Source: Yarrowia lipolytica
Lineage: Eukaryota; Ascomycota; Dipodascomycetes; Dipodascales
Assembly: GCF_001761485.1 (NCBI RefSeq)
Contig: NC_090772.1
Span: 2,726,501 to 2,790,500, forward strand
Length of the DNA stretch: 64,000 nt
Direction: 5' to 3'
Positions 31,473-41,323 of this stretch are shown piece after piece. Position numbers and translations under genes: made by a program. Each line of letters opens with the position of its first letter. The stretch's first letter is position 1. Under the pieces are notes generated by a model. That model saw only the letters and a list, made by a program, of their open reading frames with translations. It had not been told where the DNA came from and did no database searches.

Positions 31473-32546
31473 ATGCCCAAAATCGCAATTCTCATCTACT
31501 CCACATACGGCCACATTGCCGAATTGGCCCGCAAGGAGGCCGAGGGAGTCAAGGCCGCCGGAGGCCAGGTCGACCTCTACCAGGTGGAGGAGACGCTGTC
31601 GGAGGAGATTCTCAAGTACATGAAGGCTCCCGGCCAGCCTCACGATTTCAAGGTTCTGACCCCCGCCGACGTGGAGGTGCTCACGGGCTACGACGGGTTT
31701 CTGTTTGGAATCCCCAGCAGATTCGGTTCGTTCCCTGCCCAGTGGAAGACCTTCTGGGACGCTACCGGCGGTCTGTGGGCCACCGGAGGCCTCCACGGCA
31801 AGTACGTGGGTCAATTCGTCAGCAGTGGCACCCAGGGAGGAGGCCAGGAGGTACTTCCCCGAAACACCCTCTCCATCTATGTCCACCACGGCATGAACTA
31901 CGTGCCTCTGGGCTACAAGGACACCTTTGCCGAGCAGACCAACCTCGAGGAGGTACATGGAGGCTCTCCCTGGGGAGCAGGCACATTTGCCGATTCGGAC
32001 GGCTCGCGAACCCCCTCTCCTCTTGAGGAGAAGGTCGCCTTCACCCAGGGTAAGGTTTTCACCGAGGTGCTGATCAAGGCTGAGGGAGGAGCTGCCGGTG
32101 CTACTAACGGCGTCCAGAACGGCGCCCAGCAGAAGACTCTCGACCCCAAGGCTGGAGGAGCCACTGGAAACGATGTCACTGGAGGAGAGGCTGCCGCCGC
32201 CGCTGGTGTGGGAGCTGGAGCTGGAGCTGTCGGAGCTGGAGCTGGAGCTGTCGGAGCTGGAGCTGCACCCGCTGCCGGAGCTGGAGCTGCACCCCCTGCT
32301 GATGCTGCCACTGCTACAAACACAGGTACCACCGCGGCCACCGGCGCGGCCACTACCGAGAAGGGTGCTGCAGGCACCGCGGGTGCTTCGACCGGTGCCG
32401 CTGCCAACACCACTACCGCCAAGCCCACCGCAGCAGCATCTAAGCCTGCCACAACCGAGAAGGCTGCTGGTGCCAAGAAGACCAACCCGGCCAAGGACGT
32501 TAAGGAGGAGAAGAGCAAGTGCTGTGGAATCTGCACTATTATGTAG
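31473..32546 (+). CDS. Flavodoxin-like protein with Ala-rich tail and CAAX box (Ycp4-like)
   Basis: A 357-residue protein. Residues 1 to about 195 are a WrbA/Pst2 flavodoxin domain (ILIYSTYGHIAELARK; PSRFGSFPAQWKTFWDATGG; SSGTQGGGQE) clearly paralogous to the gene at 29276. Residues about 205-330 are an Ala/Gly/Thr-rich linker with a tandem GAGAGAV repeat. The C terminus is basic, then KCCGICTIM: a CAAX box (CTIM, expected to be farnesylated) next to a Cys pair that could be palmitoylated. It is therefore probably a membrane-anchored quinone reductase, like yeast Ycp4, which is lipid-modified. Its start ATG is at 31473. Confidence 0.92.
   Translation: MPKIAILIYSTYGHIAELARKEAEGVKAAGGQVDLYQVEETLSEEILKYMKAPGQPHDFKVLTPADVEVLTGYDGFLFGIPSRFGSFPAQWKTFWDATGGLWATGGLHGKYVGQFVSSGTQGGGQEVLPRNTLSIYVHHGMNYVPLGYKDTFAEQTNLEEVHGGSPWGAGTFADSDGSRTPSPLEEKVAFTQGKVFTEVLIKAEGGAAGATNGVQNGAQQKTLDPKAGGATGNDVTGGEAAAAAGVGAGAGAVGAGAGAVGAGAAPAAGAGAAPPADAATATNTGTTAATGAATTEKGAAGTAGASTGAAANTTTAKPTAAASKPATTEKAAGAKKTNPAKDVKEEKSKCCGICTIM
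32208..32290 (+). repeat. GGAGCT tandem repeats inside the Ycp4-like gene
   Basis: GGAGCT units, arranged as two copies of a 21-bp block plus partial copies, encode GAGAGAV repeats in the linker. Such coding minisatellites are prone to length change. Confidence 0.8.
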
Positions 32547-33574
32547 AGGTACTTGTACCGGGAAGGACAGTTGTATAGTGTAATTTTATTATTAATGATG
32601 ATCATAGCCGTCGAAATCGCGGAGCGAAGCGCAAAGGGATTCCAGCGAGACGCGTACAAGAATTAGGGGTCAATTGAGCTGAGATTAGCATGGCCAGTAC
32701 CAGATACCAGCCTATATCGATGCGCCCCACCCTCAAACAAGAATACACACCGCAGAGTTTTGTTAGTAAATGAATGAACTTGGCTACTTGTCAATTGTGT
32801 CGGAAATGAATATTCGTACTACACAACTTGTCTCCAGATCCTTCAAATAACTCATCCATGTAACTGAGTGATATCTGGACCGTGGAGTTTAACTCTACAA
32901 AAGACCATTCTGTTGGGGATATGTACAGGACTTGTGTAAGTACAAGAAATTGAGAGTGTTGTGATTCACTGGAGACATATATAGATGTTTCAATTCTCCT
33001 CTTCATCATCCGGCGGTTGACTCATCATCCACGAGTTGCTTCAGCTCTTCGGATCACCCATCGAAAGTTAGCCTTTCCCCGCCTCACTTAGATGTCTTAA
33101 TGAGGGTTAAATAGATGTCTCATAATGACCCTTCAAAACAGGTTATGAGCAGGTTTGAAAAGCAGAATTCTGATACAAGTACAAGGTACGAGGAGAGTGT
33201 CGATATCGTAACTTATTGCGTTTCTTACGTTCCGTACAGTTTTCGCATACAGTTTTTGACCATTGGTCACTACTCCTAACATTAAGTATCCAAGTAACGC
33301 CCAACTAAACCCTAACAATGCTTCATCAGTTTGTAAGACGAAGCCCCTGGCTTGAACAAAAACACACGATGCCAGGCAGGAGAAATACAACTTCCTAACA
33401 TGTCATTACCTATATACAGTTTTCTGGAGCGTGTGGTGATCTGGACTGAGCCTTCAGTAAGAGATGCTGAAAATGGAGACTGTGAATGCATCTCACTCGC
33501 TCGCTCCTCACTCTCGATTGAGCTATGTTCCCCTGAGGTACTGTACTCCCGAAGACACACATTTGTTGTCTCTC
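32547..33574. other. Convergent intergenic region
   Basis: About 1 kb between the 3' ends of the Ycp4-like and JmjC genes. No supported gene. Confidence 0.55.
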
Positions 33575-35194
33575 TTAAGCAAAACCAAAACTAAATCCCA
33601 TGTCTTTGTCCTCAGTCAGCTCCTGCCAGACATTCTTCTTCTCCTCCTTTTTCTTAGGCAGCTTCTCCAATGCACTCTCCAAGTCTCCCTTGTACTCAGA
33701 CTCCTCCAACACTTTGACAAACAGGTCGTAAATAGGAGCATCTGGAACGCCTAGCTTGTCAGCCCACAACGCCACCTTCTCACATTGGAAACCAGAGATC
33801 TGGTCAGGTTTGTCTCTAAGGAACTTGAGTGCTTCCACGAGCTTCTGACCCCGAGGAATGAAGTTCTGAGTCACAGCAACACACTCTGCATCGCAAACAT
33901 TGACCACCATATGCCACCAGCCTGCAGGGACATACATGGTCTCTCCTTCCTGACACATACCATGCAGAAAAGGAGGAGAGAAGTTCCCTGTTCCATCATC
34001 TTGCTGAGTCAGTCCTTCCATGACGACATCATTGTAAAAGCCTCCCAGAAACCACTCAGCCAGAGAACAAGGAGAAGTCACCTCTGATTCTTCTCCATCA
34101 GTGTAAATTCCAGGAGGAGTGACATTTGGAGGAAACATGACCCAATACTTGGCGCCCTTAAGAATCGAGTTCCAAGCACAGGTCGAGTTGGGGTCTTTGT
34201 GGAAGGTGGAGCCGGAATTTCGAGGCCCAATGATCATCCACGAGTAGTCCGGGCGAGCAGATCCACATAGAGTGAACAGATCAGTCTTGAAAATGGAGGG
34301 AATATAGGGGTCAATATATGTCGATCGGAAGGGCTTCTTCTCAGCAGTATCACCATCAGCTTCCCCTAACTTGCCCTTCATAACCTGAGAGCGACAATCA
34401 AACAGATACAAAGGAGACTCATCAACATTGTCCTTCATATAACCCTCATAGACCCCAAGAGGCCAGTCGACGCACTCCTGACGGAAAATCACGTGGCCAA
34501 ACTTCTCCACGAGTTTCGCCACACTGAACAAATCACGTGACTCCGTCCACGAGCACTGTTCGTTGCCGTCTCCTCGAGGATATTCCTCAGTAAGGATAAA
34601 CGGTTGGTCTGACTTGGCTTGGAACTGTTCCTCAGTTAATGGTTCACTAATACGTTCAATGTCGAGATTTGTGTGTTTCTTGAGTTGACTAAGACCTCTC
34701 TTGATGTACGATTCAAAGTCCACTTGTGAGCACTGGAATGGTCGGTAGAGAAGATCAGAGTAAAGATACGTCTTGATAGAGTCACCAGACGCTGTAGAAC
34801 CAGGCTCAATGATAGAGCACTTGACACGAGCCTCCTGGTCACGTGAAAGACCCCAATAGCTTCGTCTCCAGGTCCCCTTCCATTCCTTGATCTGTCGTTC
34901 ATCCTCCACAAACAGCTCCTTCCACAGCTCGTCCTGCCAGGCAAAGGCGTAGCAGAATTTAGAGGCAAAGCCGAAATTTCGAATGGATTCGGCGTCTCCA
35001 ATTTCACCGACAATGGAGTAAAGTAGAGTGTCAGGAAAGACTACCAGTGCACCCAGGCTGTTTTTGCGCGCTTCAAAAGCTCGTTTTCGTTCTTCGTTAG
35101 TTAATAAGAGCACATTTCCCTCGGGACGGATCTCCAGGGGATGTGGAGAGGTCACCAGAGTGTTGTCCAGCTTTCGTTTCTTCGGTAGCTGCAT
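33575..35194 (-). CDS. F-box and JmjC-domain protein, JMJD6-like
   Basis: A 539-residue protein. An F-box-like helix set lies at about residues 51-95 (FPDTLLYSIVGEIGDAESIR, then WQDELWKELF), and a JmjC dioxygenase domain at about 250-460. Iron ligands are visible: H-K-D at about 330-332 (GSTFHKDPNSTCAWN) and a second His at about 427 (AGWWHMVVN). The combination resembles fungal relatives of JMJD6/PSR, 2-oxoglutarate and Fe(II) oxygenases acting on lysine or arginine. The N-terminal KKRK is a likely nuclear signal. The frame runs 16 codons upstream to a TTG; the ATG at 35194 is chosen. Confidence 0.88.
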   Translation of the reverse strand: MQLPKKRKLDNTLVTSPHPLEIRPEGNVLLLTNEERKRAFEARKNSLGALVVFPDTLLYSIVGEIGDAESIRNFGFASKFCYAFAWQDELWKELFVEDERQIKEWKGTWRRSYWGLSRDQEARVKCSIIEPGSTASGDSIKTYLYSDLLYRPFQCSQVDFESYIKRGLSQLKKHTNLDIERISEPLTEEQFQAKSDQPFILTEEYPRGDGNEQCSWTESRDLFSVAKLVEKFGHVIFRQECVDWPLGVYEGYMKDNVDESPLYLFDCRSQVMKGKLGEADGDTAEKKPFRSTYIDPYIPSIFKTDLFTLCGSARPDYSWMIIGPRNSGSTFHKDPNSTCAWNSILKGAKYWVMFPPNVTPPGIYTDGEESEVTSPCSLAEWFLGGFYNDVVMEGLTQQDDGTGNFSPPFLHGMCQEGETMYVPAGWWHMVVNVCDAECVAVTQNFIPRGQKLVEALKFLRDKPDQISGFQCEKVALWADKLGVPDAPIYDLFVKVLEESEYKGDLESALEKLPKKKEEKKNVWQELTEDKDMGFSFGFA

Positions 35195-35949
35195 TTCTCG
35201 ACAAGTTGTGTGTGACGGGGAAGTCTGAAAATTCGAGGTCAAAAAAAATTAAAAAACCAAAAAAAAACTGAAACTTTTAAAGTTTGGATTATGCAGAGAG
35301 CTGTAGGGTGATGGGACGGTGATGAGATGGGGTTGGAGAAGTAGAATACGAATATGATCGAGGAAAATCTACGCAGGGAGAAACCAGTGTCATGTGACTG
35401 CATTTAAGCTGCACAGATTTCTTCTATCACGAGATGATGTGTGGTTATGTTATGATTTACAGTTCATCTGAATATCAGACCATACAAACGGCATAAAAAT
35501 ACTGGAAGAATGCGTTTGTAGTGAAAGAACTGTGCGATAGGAATACTGTAGAATATATGAGTGTGTACAGTACATTACGTTGATAGTTCACCATTTCAAC
35601 ACGACTTCCCTTGAATAATTCACATTTATCAGCCCTCATTCCTTCACCAACATCAGCAGAGGAAACCCACCTACCCAAGTGGGTTTACATCACCAACGGA
35701 AGGTTTCTCCGTTCAGCACCAAAAAGTTGTCTCCATATCTGCCCTTGATAGGTTTGACACGTGGTTGTAGAATTTGTCTCAAGAGAGGTCTCGAAGCTGA
35801 GTTTGGAGGCGCACGGAGACAGATGTGAGATGGATGTGCCAGTTCATTTGGACTTGGGAAGGCACATCCTGTCTGCTGTGGAGTAACCATATCACGAATC
35901 TGGCAGCTGAGGGCTCGGCAGTTCTTGATAGATGGAGGGAAAATGGCGA
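35195..35949. other. Intergenic region upstream of the JmjC gene
   Basis: About 750 bp with the JmjC promoter and the left flank of the cyclophilin relic. No supported gene. The WD-repeat part of a PPWD1 gene, expected just left of the relic, is not visible. Confidence 0.5.
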
Positions 35950-36545
35950 GTTTTGCCGAAATGTTCTTTATCTATCCGTCGCTTTTGGGAATCAAGATGG
36001 TGTCGATCCGAAACAACAAGATTGTTCGAATGTATGGCTACACGGACGATCTGCGGTTCTCTCAGGTGTTTCTGTTGCATACCAACTTTGAGGTGTCCAT
36101 TGAAGCCTCTTCGGCGAAGAACCAGCTCCTGGATGAGTTATGGAACTCGGATGCAGTCTTGTTTGTTTCAGCACGTGACCAGGATAGATTCTACTAGTTC
36201 TCCTACACCACCGAGGACTTCTTGACCGGCAGAGATGCAAATAACGAGATGGAGGAAAGTTCCAAGAAGGAGGAAAAAGACGGAGAGCTCAAATCGGCAT
36301 CTAGAGTTGTCTTGCACACGAATCTGGGACACCGCCGCTACCCTGTTCCCTCAAGCTGCGCCCAAAACCTGTGCCAACTTCTCAGAGTTGTGTCCAATTG
36401 AATTGGACACTCGACTCCTCTACCTTCCACCGAATCATCAAGAAGTTTATGAGCCAAGGAGGAGATCCAGACGGAAATTGTACTGGTAGTCAGCATCTGG
36501 GGCTAGAACTTCGAGGATGAGGGAAGCAAGGATCGATAATAGACT
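35950..36545 (+). pseudogene. Decayed PPWD1-type WD40-cyclophilin gene (C-terminal part)
   Basis: Coding remnants in three frames follow the order of PPWD1: the segment after the WD repeats (IYPSLLGIKMVS, NNKIVRMYG, then LFVSARDQDRFY), an acidic linker, then cyclophilin blocks VVLHTNLG, TLFPQAAPKTCANFSELC, TFHRIIKKFMSQGGDP and SIWG..NFEDE. They are separated by frame changes after about 36330, 36410 and 36487 and by in-frame stops at about 36195 and 36508. The last third of the cyclophilin domain and all WD repeats are missing. PPWD1 is a spliceosome-associated peptidyl-prolyl isomerase. The match is from memory of the family; the repeated co-order of blocks makes chance unlikely. Confidence 0.8.
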
Positions 36546-37844
36546 GGCTGAAGAGAGAAAATGCACTTCTTTTGAACTCGGAGACTCTTCGTTATGGAGC
36601 TGAAGCATTGTAAGTGCTTTTCTCTGCTAGTCTCTTCATGATCGAGTTCAATAACGGTGAGGTTGGTGTAATTGAGAGCAGTGAGAATATCAATATCACC
36701 GGTTACGGATACATACTTCCTACTAAACTCCTTTTCACCTTCGCCTTAATCATTCTGAGAATGTCCGCCCCGGTATGTGTGACATTAGCAGAGACAGCAT
36801 CCCCAGAAGTCAGTCCATCTCGAACCTGAAACACACTGCAATATTGCTATGCGAGATCCTGAGGCCCTTTGTGGAAGTAGAGCTACGCGCTCTGACTGAA
36901 ATGACGTTACGTACTTCAGACTCTTCCTTGGACCTTGCACAGAAATGAGCTCTGGACAACCGCAATAGACAAATTGTTAACGCAGATGTCTTCAAGAAAG
37001 AGCAAGACTAGACTGTTCCGAAGCTTGCGTCCTACGACCTGTTCTTCACACACCTCCGATAGTCTGCGAACTCCGTTAGAACATTAATCATTGTGCTTCT
37101 GGGCGTGTACTGCAGTTATTTGCCTTCTGAAAGTAGATGAAGAGAGAAGAGAGAAAGAGTCACGACGACAGCTATACTGGCTCTTTTACTCTTCGGATCT
37201 CTGCTTTGAAAGGTACTTTGAGTGGTTTGGTATGCCCAGATCGTTATCAAACATCCCGGCCAGCACAGATTGTATGCACGATAACATTTTATCGGGGGTT
37301 TACCGAACTCATCTGGAAGCTACTGCCACCCAAGTAACAGCTACTGACGACAGATGCATTGGTTGAAGAGAGACGAAAACACGAGACCGTGTCATATCTC
37401 ACGCGACTACTCTCAATCATGTGAACAAACTCACTGTGCTGCAGCCGTAGTATCGTACATATCATGTTGAGACACGCCGCCATTTTATACGCTCGAGATC
37501 AACTGTAGTGTAAATTTCCTGAATGAGATACTAGCCGAGACTCTCTTTATGTGCCACTGTCCAAATTGCTTGCCCACGCACCCATCAAGCATTTCTGGTA
37601 CCAAGGCCCCAAAGCAGGTTTCGGGGAACGTGTTTTGAGACTGGCAATGCGTGACGTTCGGAACACTCGGAAAGAAAGAAGGTGATGTGTCAAAAAAGTG
37701 CAAATAATGGGGTGAAAATATGGGGCATCAAGGGGTTTATATATTCGTCGAGTGACACAAAAACGCAGGAACAAATCACACATCGGCATCATTATTACAA
37801 GACACCAAACTCCAACCACACAATACTACAAACAGAAGACAACT
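36546..37844. other. Intergenic region right of the cyclophilin relic
   Basis: About 1.3 kb, only short frames, none recognised. It may contain further decayed coding sequence, given the relic next door. Confidence 0.45.
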
Positions 37845-37958
37845 ATGGCCAACCCCGATTGCCCCATCTGCCACACCCCCATTCCTGCAGAGTTGATCAA
37901 AGACCACATCAAGAAATGCATAATTTCGTATGGCAAACGGGTGGCGGGACAAAAGTAA
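37845..37958 (+). CDS. 37-residue protein with a UBZ4-type zinc finger
   Basis: A short frame, ATG at 37845 (CAACTATGGCC), stop TAA at 37956. Its centre, CPICHTPIPAELIKDHIKKC, has the C-X2-C-X11-H-X3-C spacing of RAD18-type ubiquitin-binding zinc fingers (UBZ4). Nothing else is in the protein except a short basic tail (KRVAGQK). A TATA-like TTTATATAT lies about 107 bp upstream. It may be an independent miniprotein, the first exon of a spliced gene, or a remnant of a RAD18- or Mgs1-like gene; I see no GTGAGT or GTAAGT donor at its end. Confidence 0.5.
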   Translation: MANPDCPICHTPIPAELIKDHIKKCIISYGKRVAGQK

Positions 37959-38149
37959 TTTATTTGTCAATATATCGTTCAAATGAGTATCGAGATGGTG
38001 ATAGCTACTCGTACTACCATCACAGTGTCTCTTGTGTTCGAAAGCACAGGTTACACGTGTTAGTAGGTCTTCTGCTGCGGAGACACCTCTGTAGATAACT
38101 CCTTCGTAAATCAATTTGCTAATGTCAGTATTTACATGCGTAAGTATGC

Positions 38150-40060
38150 TTACTCCGCAAGTCTAGTGGCAGAAGAGCTTCTACTAGGAGCCCTACTGTT
38201 CATTCCAAGACCCTTGAATCGCCCTGTGGTAGGAATGTTGATGCTGGATTGTGAAGTCTGCAGCCGTGGAGTATTGCTTCTCATCTCAGAAAGGTCCAGA
38301 GCCGACGACGATCGACATGTAGGGGGCACAACAGGACCACTCTCAAGATCGACACTCTCGAGCGTCTTCTTCCATCGCAGTCGCTGTGTAAGGCGAGAGA
38401 ACTGATTGATAATGCCTCCAGTGACCTTGGTTTTGCCAAGTAGGAAGTACACGACTCCGAAAGCTATCACCAACAGAAACACGAGAGGCAGAGACAAGAA
38501 ACCAATGTCTTCAGAAGTTCGCCCTTCGCCACCAGGAATCACAATAGTGCTTCCATCCAGCATGCTAGGCACGTATCCTACCCCAACCTCTCGATCGTCG
38601 GAGTTCTTGGCGGGAGGAACCTGTGAGGACGAGTAAAGAACCATTTTTCCTAGTGTCCACGACAATTCTTGGTCATCAAAGGTCTCCAAGCTCTTGAACG
38701 GCGACACAAATGGCGTGTCTGTGGGATCCTCAGATTCCTCGCCAATCATGGGACCGATAGGAACACCAAATCCCTCGTGCAAAATCGTCAGAACCCAAGT
38801 AGCCTTGAAACAGGCCACCTGTAGCTTGTCACGAGAGATCTTGTTAAATCCTCCCTCTTCACTCTCAGCAACAATGTCGTCCCAGTCTCGTGAACAATAC
38901 TCCTGAGTCTTGTGGGAGAAGACGTGGAAGTTGTAGTCCTCTTCTCTGAGTCCAAAAATATCTGCAGAGGTATACCAATACTCGGAAATACCAATGAATT
39001 TGGTCATGGAGAAATCCAGAGCGGGGGCATGCACACCGTTAAACAAACAAGGATGGTCTGTACATGGCAAATGTTTCATCAACAGAGGGGAGGCATTAGC
39101 CATACACGCTGAGAAGTCACCTCCTCCAATAACCTTGAAATCTCCGTAGTTCATTGTCAGTCCCTTCATCAAACAAGGGTCGGAAATGATCCCTTCAACG
39201 GCCGGTAACGTCTCAAGGTACCGTCTACGAGCTTCATTAGCTCCAAAACCAAGCCAGGTCGATACAAACACGTTCCACTCTTGCAGCTGGCCGTTGACAC
39301 TGCGTAATCTGACCTGATACAAGTCATCCAGATGCCGAGCGGTTTCTGTTGCGTTCGGAACAAAGGCAATCTGAGCTGAAGCTCCTCCCATATCCATGAA
39401 CCCGAGGGTGGACGATTCAGACAACCGAGACTCGTCATGAGGGTTCTTGACGTCAGCCAGCTCGTCACGTGACTGCAGAGAGGCCAGGTCCTGTGATTCA
39501 CCTAACGGCAACCTCAGATCACGTGACTTTAGCCCTTCCACCTTGGACACCAAACTACCTGCGAGGTAGTTCAAACCCAGCCATCCATAAAGCCCTTCCA
39601 CTTCTCCGTCAATGATTTCCACGTTGGGACGCTTAGCACAGCCACCGGCACCAAGATAAAAGCCCGTGTTTGTCGCCAACAGCTCGCACACTGTGTTTAG
39701 TAGATGTTCTCGAACAGGCTCATCCAAAAGTCGCATGCCCGCAGTAGCCAGAAAGAAGATGGGTGTAGAAGGAATAGCAGACTTGGGGACATGATCCATC
39801 ACATGATCCACGAGAGGTTTGACGTGCTCGCTCCACAGCTCGTCACGCGATCTCCCAGCGAAACTGCTGACTCCAGGGAAGATCTTCTTCTTCCATTCCT
39901 TTTCCGAGTGCAACTTTGTCACGCTGTTCTGTTCCAGAAGCGACAGCTGGCCGAGGTTTTTCTGCTGCAAAAGCGCGTCTTCCCACGAGTAGATAAAGAC
40001 TCTTGATCCGGACGAGCCCGCGTCCACAACAACTCCATATCGTCTTTTCGAGGGGGCCAT
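38150..40060 (-). CDS. YND1: Golgi apyrase (GDA1/CD39 family)
   Basis: A 636-residue protein that hydrolyses nucleoside di- and triphosphates in the Golgi lumen, supporting glycosylation by clearing GDP/UDP. Apyrase conserved regions are visible: VVDAGSSGSRVFIY (10-23), FLATAGMRLL (about 102-111), IIDGEVEGLYGWLGLNYL (about 149-166) and FMDMGGASAQIAF (about 222-234). A single membrane segment at about 518-541 (LPLVFLLVIAFGVVYFLLG) precedes a cytosolic Ser/Arg-rich tail. Length matches yeast Ynd1 (630), which has the same C-terminal anchor, and differs from N-anchored Gda1. Confidence 0.93.
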   Translation of the reverse strand: MAPSKRRYGVVVDAGSSGSRVFIYSWEDALLQQKNLGQLSLLEQNSVTKLHSEKEWKKKIFPGVSSFAGRSRDELWSEHVKPLVDHVMDHVPKSAIPSTPIFFLATAGMRLLDEPVREHLLNTVCELLATNTGFYLGAGGCAKRPNVEIIDGEVEGLYGWLGLNYLAGSLVSKVEGLKSRDLRLPLGESQDLASLQSRDELADVKNPHDESRLSESSTLGFMDMGGASAQIAFVPNATETARHLDDLYQVRLRSVNGQLQEWNVFVSTWLGFGANEARRRYLETLPAVEGIISDPCLMKGLTMNYGDFKVIGGGDFSACMANASPLLMKHLPCTDHPCLFNGVHAPALDFSMTKFIGISEYWYTSADIFGLREEDYNFHVFSHKTQEYCSRDWDDIVAESEEGGFNKISRDKLQVACFKATWVLTILHEGFGVPIGPMIGEESEDPTDTPFVSPFKSLETFDDQELSWTLGKMVLYSSSQVPPAKNSDDREVGVGYVPSMLDGSTIVIPGGEGRTSEDIGFLSLPLVFLLVIAFGVVYFLLGKTKVTGGIINQFSRLTQRLRWKKTLESVDLESGPVVPPTCRSSSALDLSEMRSNTPRLQTSQSSINIPTTGRFKGLGMNSRAPSRSSSATRLAE

Positions 40061-41323
40061 GTTGAAACTGTGTGGTGAGAGTGTACTCCGTTAGAGCCCT
40101 TTTTCCTATGATTTATCAGAGCAAAATCAAGTGTCGCTTACTCAAAGTGCTCACTCGTCTTGCAGATCAACGAGTTAATGAGATTGATCCTGCTGGAAGA
40201 GAGAGTCGCAAAAGTCGTCGAGATCTACGAAATTTCGTGACGCCGAAGATGAAATGATACTGCTGAAGATGTCTCCTCTTGTACAGTCCGAGATATCGTT
40301 CCTGCGGCCTTGGTCACGTGTATGTGTCGTGTACTGTACTGTACAATGGTTCGTATCGTGCCGTGCTGCAGACTGTCGAGTATGCTATGTTATGCTGCCG
40401 TGCTAGTTGAAAGTCACGTGATCCGGTCGGTGGTGTCTCACGTGAAATCGTTTGTGTGCGTTCACGTGATCTTAATTTGGCGGCTCCGGTCACGTTGCGC
40501 TGTCGTTGGAGGCTCTCACAATGTCGCAGTGTGGAGTGTCAAGCGCAGAAGCTCTCGATATGCAGGAGAGCATGTGTTGCGTGTTTAAAATAAACAGAGT
40601 TTCCGTCACGTGACTTTCTCGGAGATGCACGGGGTGCCAAGCTATTGTTTTCGGGTCGCGGTGGTTTCTTTCAATTTCGGCAAGAGAAAAGTGCAAGTAC
40701 GATATTCTGGGATTATGGGCCATGTTCCATTTTTACATGGACGCTTTTTTTAGTCTCATGTAGCATTGAACCTTAAACGAGGACGTGTATAATTAGAATA
40801 TTCTGGGACTTGTGGGACAGTATATATATACTCATAATACTGTAGGTATGGAATTGTTAGTTAAGCCAGTCTGGAAGTACAAGTAATTGTACCACTCTAG
40901 AGTTCGTTTCAGGGGATCATTTGATAGCTCTTCGCGTGTATAATTCGTTACTTTTACTTGTACAAACAAGTACATACTGTAGCTGGTCTTGCACGGATCG
41001 GCTCCACTGGTTGTCGAACAGAAATGGGCAGAATCGGCATTAATCTGAGCCGAAATACAAGCTGAATTGACTGGGAAGTCCCCGAAAAAGAACATTATAA
41101 TCTTCGTCTAGTGGTGTTGATTATAGACGAGTTGAACTCGTTTTGACAGACTCACACGGTTTCAAGTCCGAGTCCCAGTTTCACATTTAATACGACTCGT
41201 GCACTTTTTTTCATGTATTTTATATATATATACATATATATGTATTTCATTGCCCGTTTGACTTCTGACAGCTCGTTTCACGTCGTTTTTCACTCCAACT
41301 AAGCTTTAGTAAAAGCGTCACTA
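40061..41323. other. Intergenic region with an E-box array
   Basis: About 1.26 kb with no supported gene. Five CACGTG palindromes lie at 40315-40612, and a TATATATATA run near 40821-40832. A tRNA-like B-box word with an extra T lies near 41157-41170, rejected as a tRNA gene. Confidence 0.6.
40315..40612. promoter_or_regulatory. Array of five CACGTG E-boxes
   Basis: CACGTG at 40315, 40415, 40439, 40463 and 40607; the middle three are exactly 24 bp apart. All have a flanking T or C on the 5' side (TCACGTG), the preference of bHLH factors such as Cbf1. They lie 255-552 bp upstream of YND1. Confidence 0.55.

Noticed and set aside
36614-36829. Minus-strand reading with a cell-wall-protein-like stretch (TGDIDILTALNYTNLTVIEL)
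   Set aside because: Only about 25 residues, resemblance to Ecm33-type proteins is weak, and neighbouring frames give no support.
41110-41215. tRNA-like stretch with A-box-like TCGTCTAGTGG and B-box-like TTTCAAGTCC plus a T7 run
   Set aside because: Acceptor arms do not pair, the T stem fails and the B-box has an extra T; at best a decayed tRNA.
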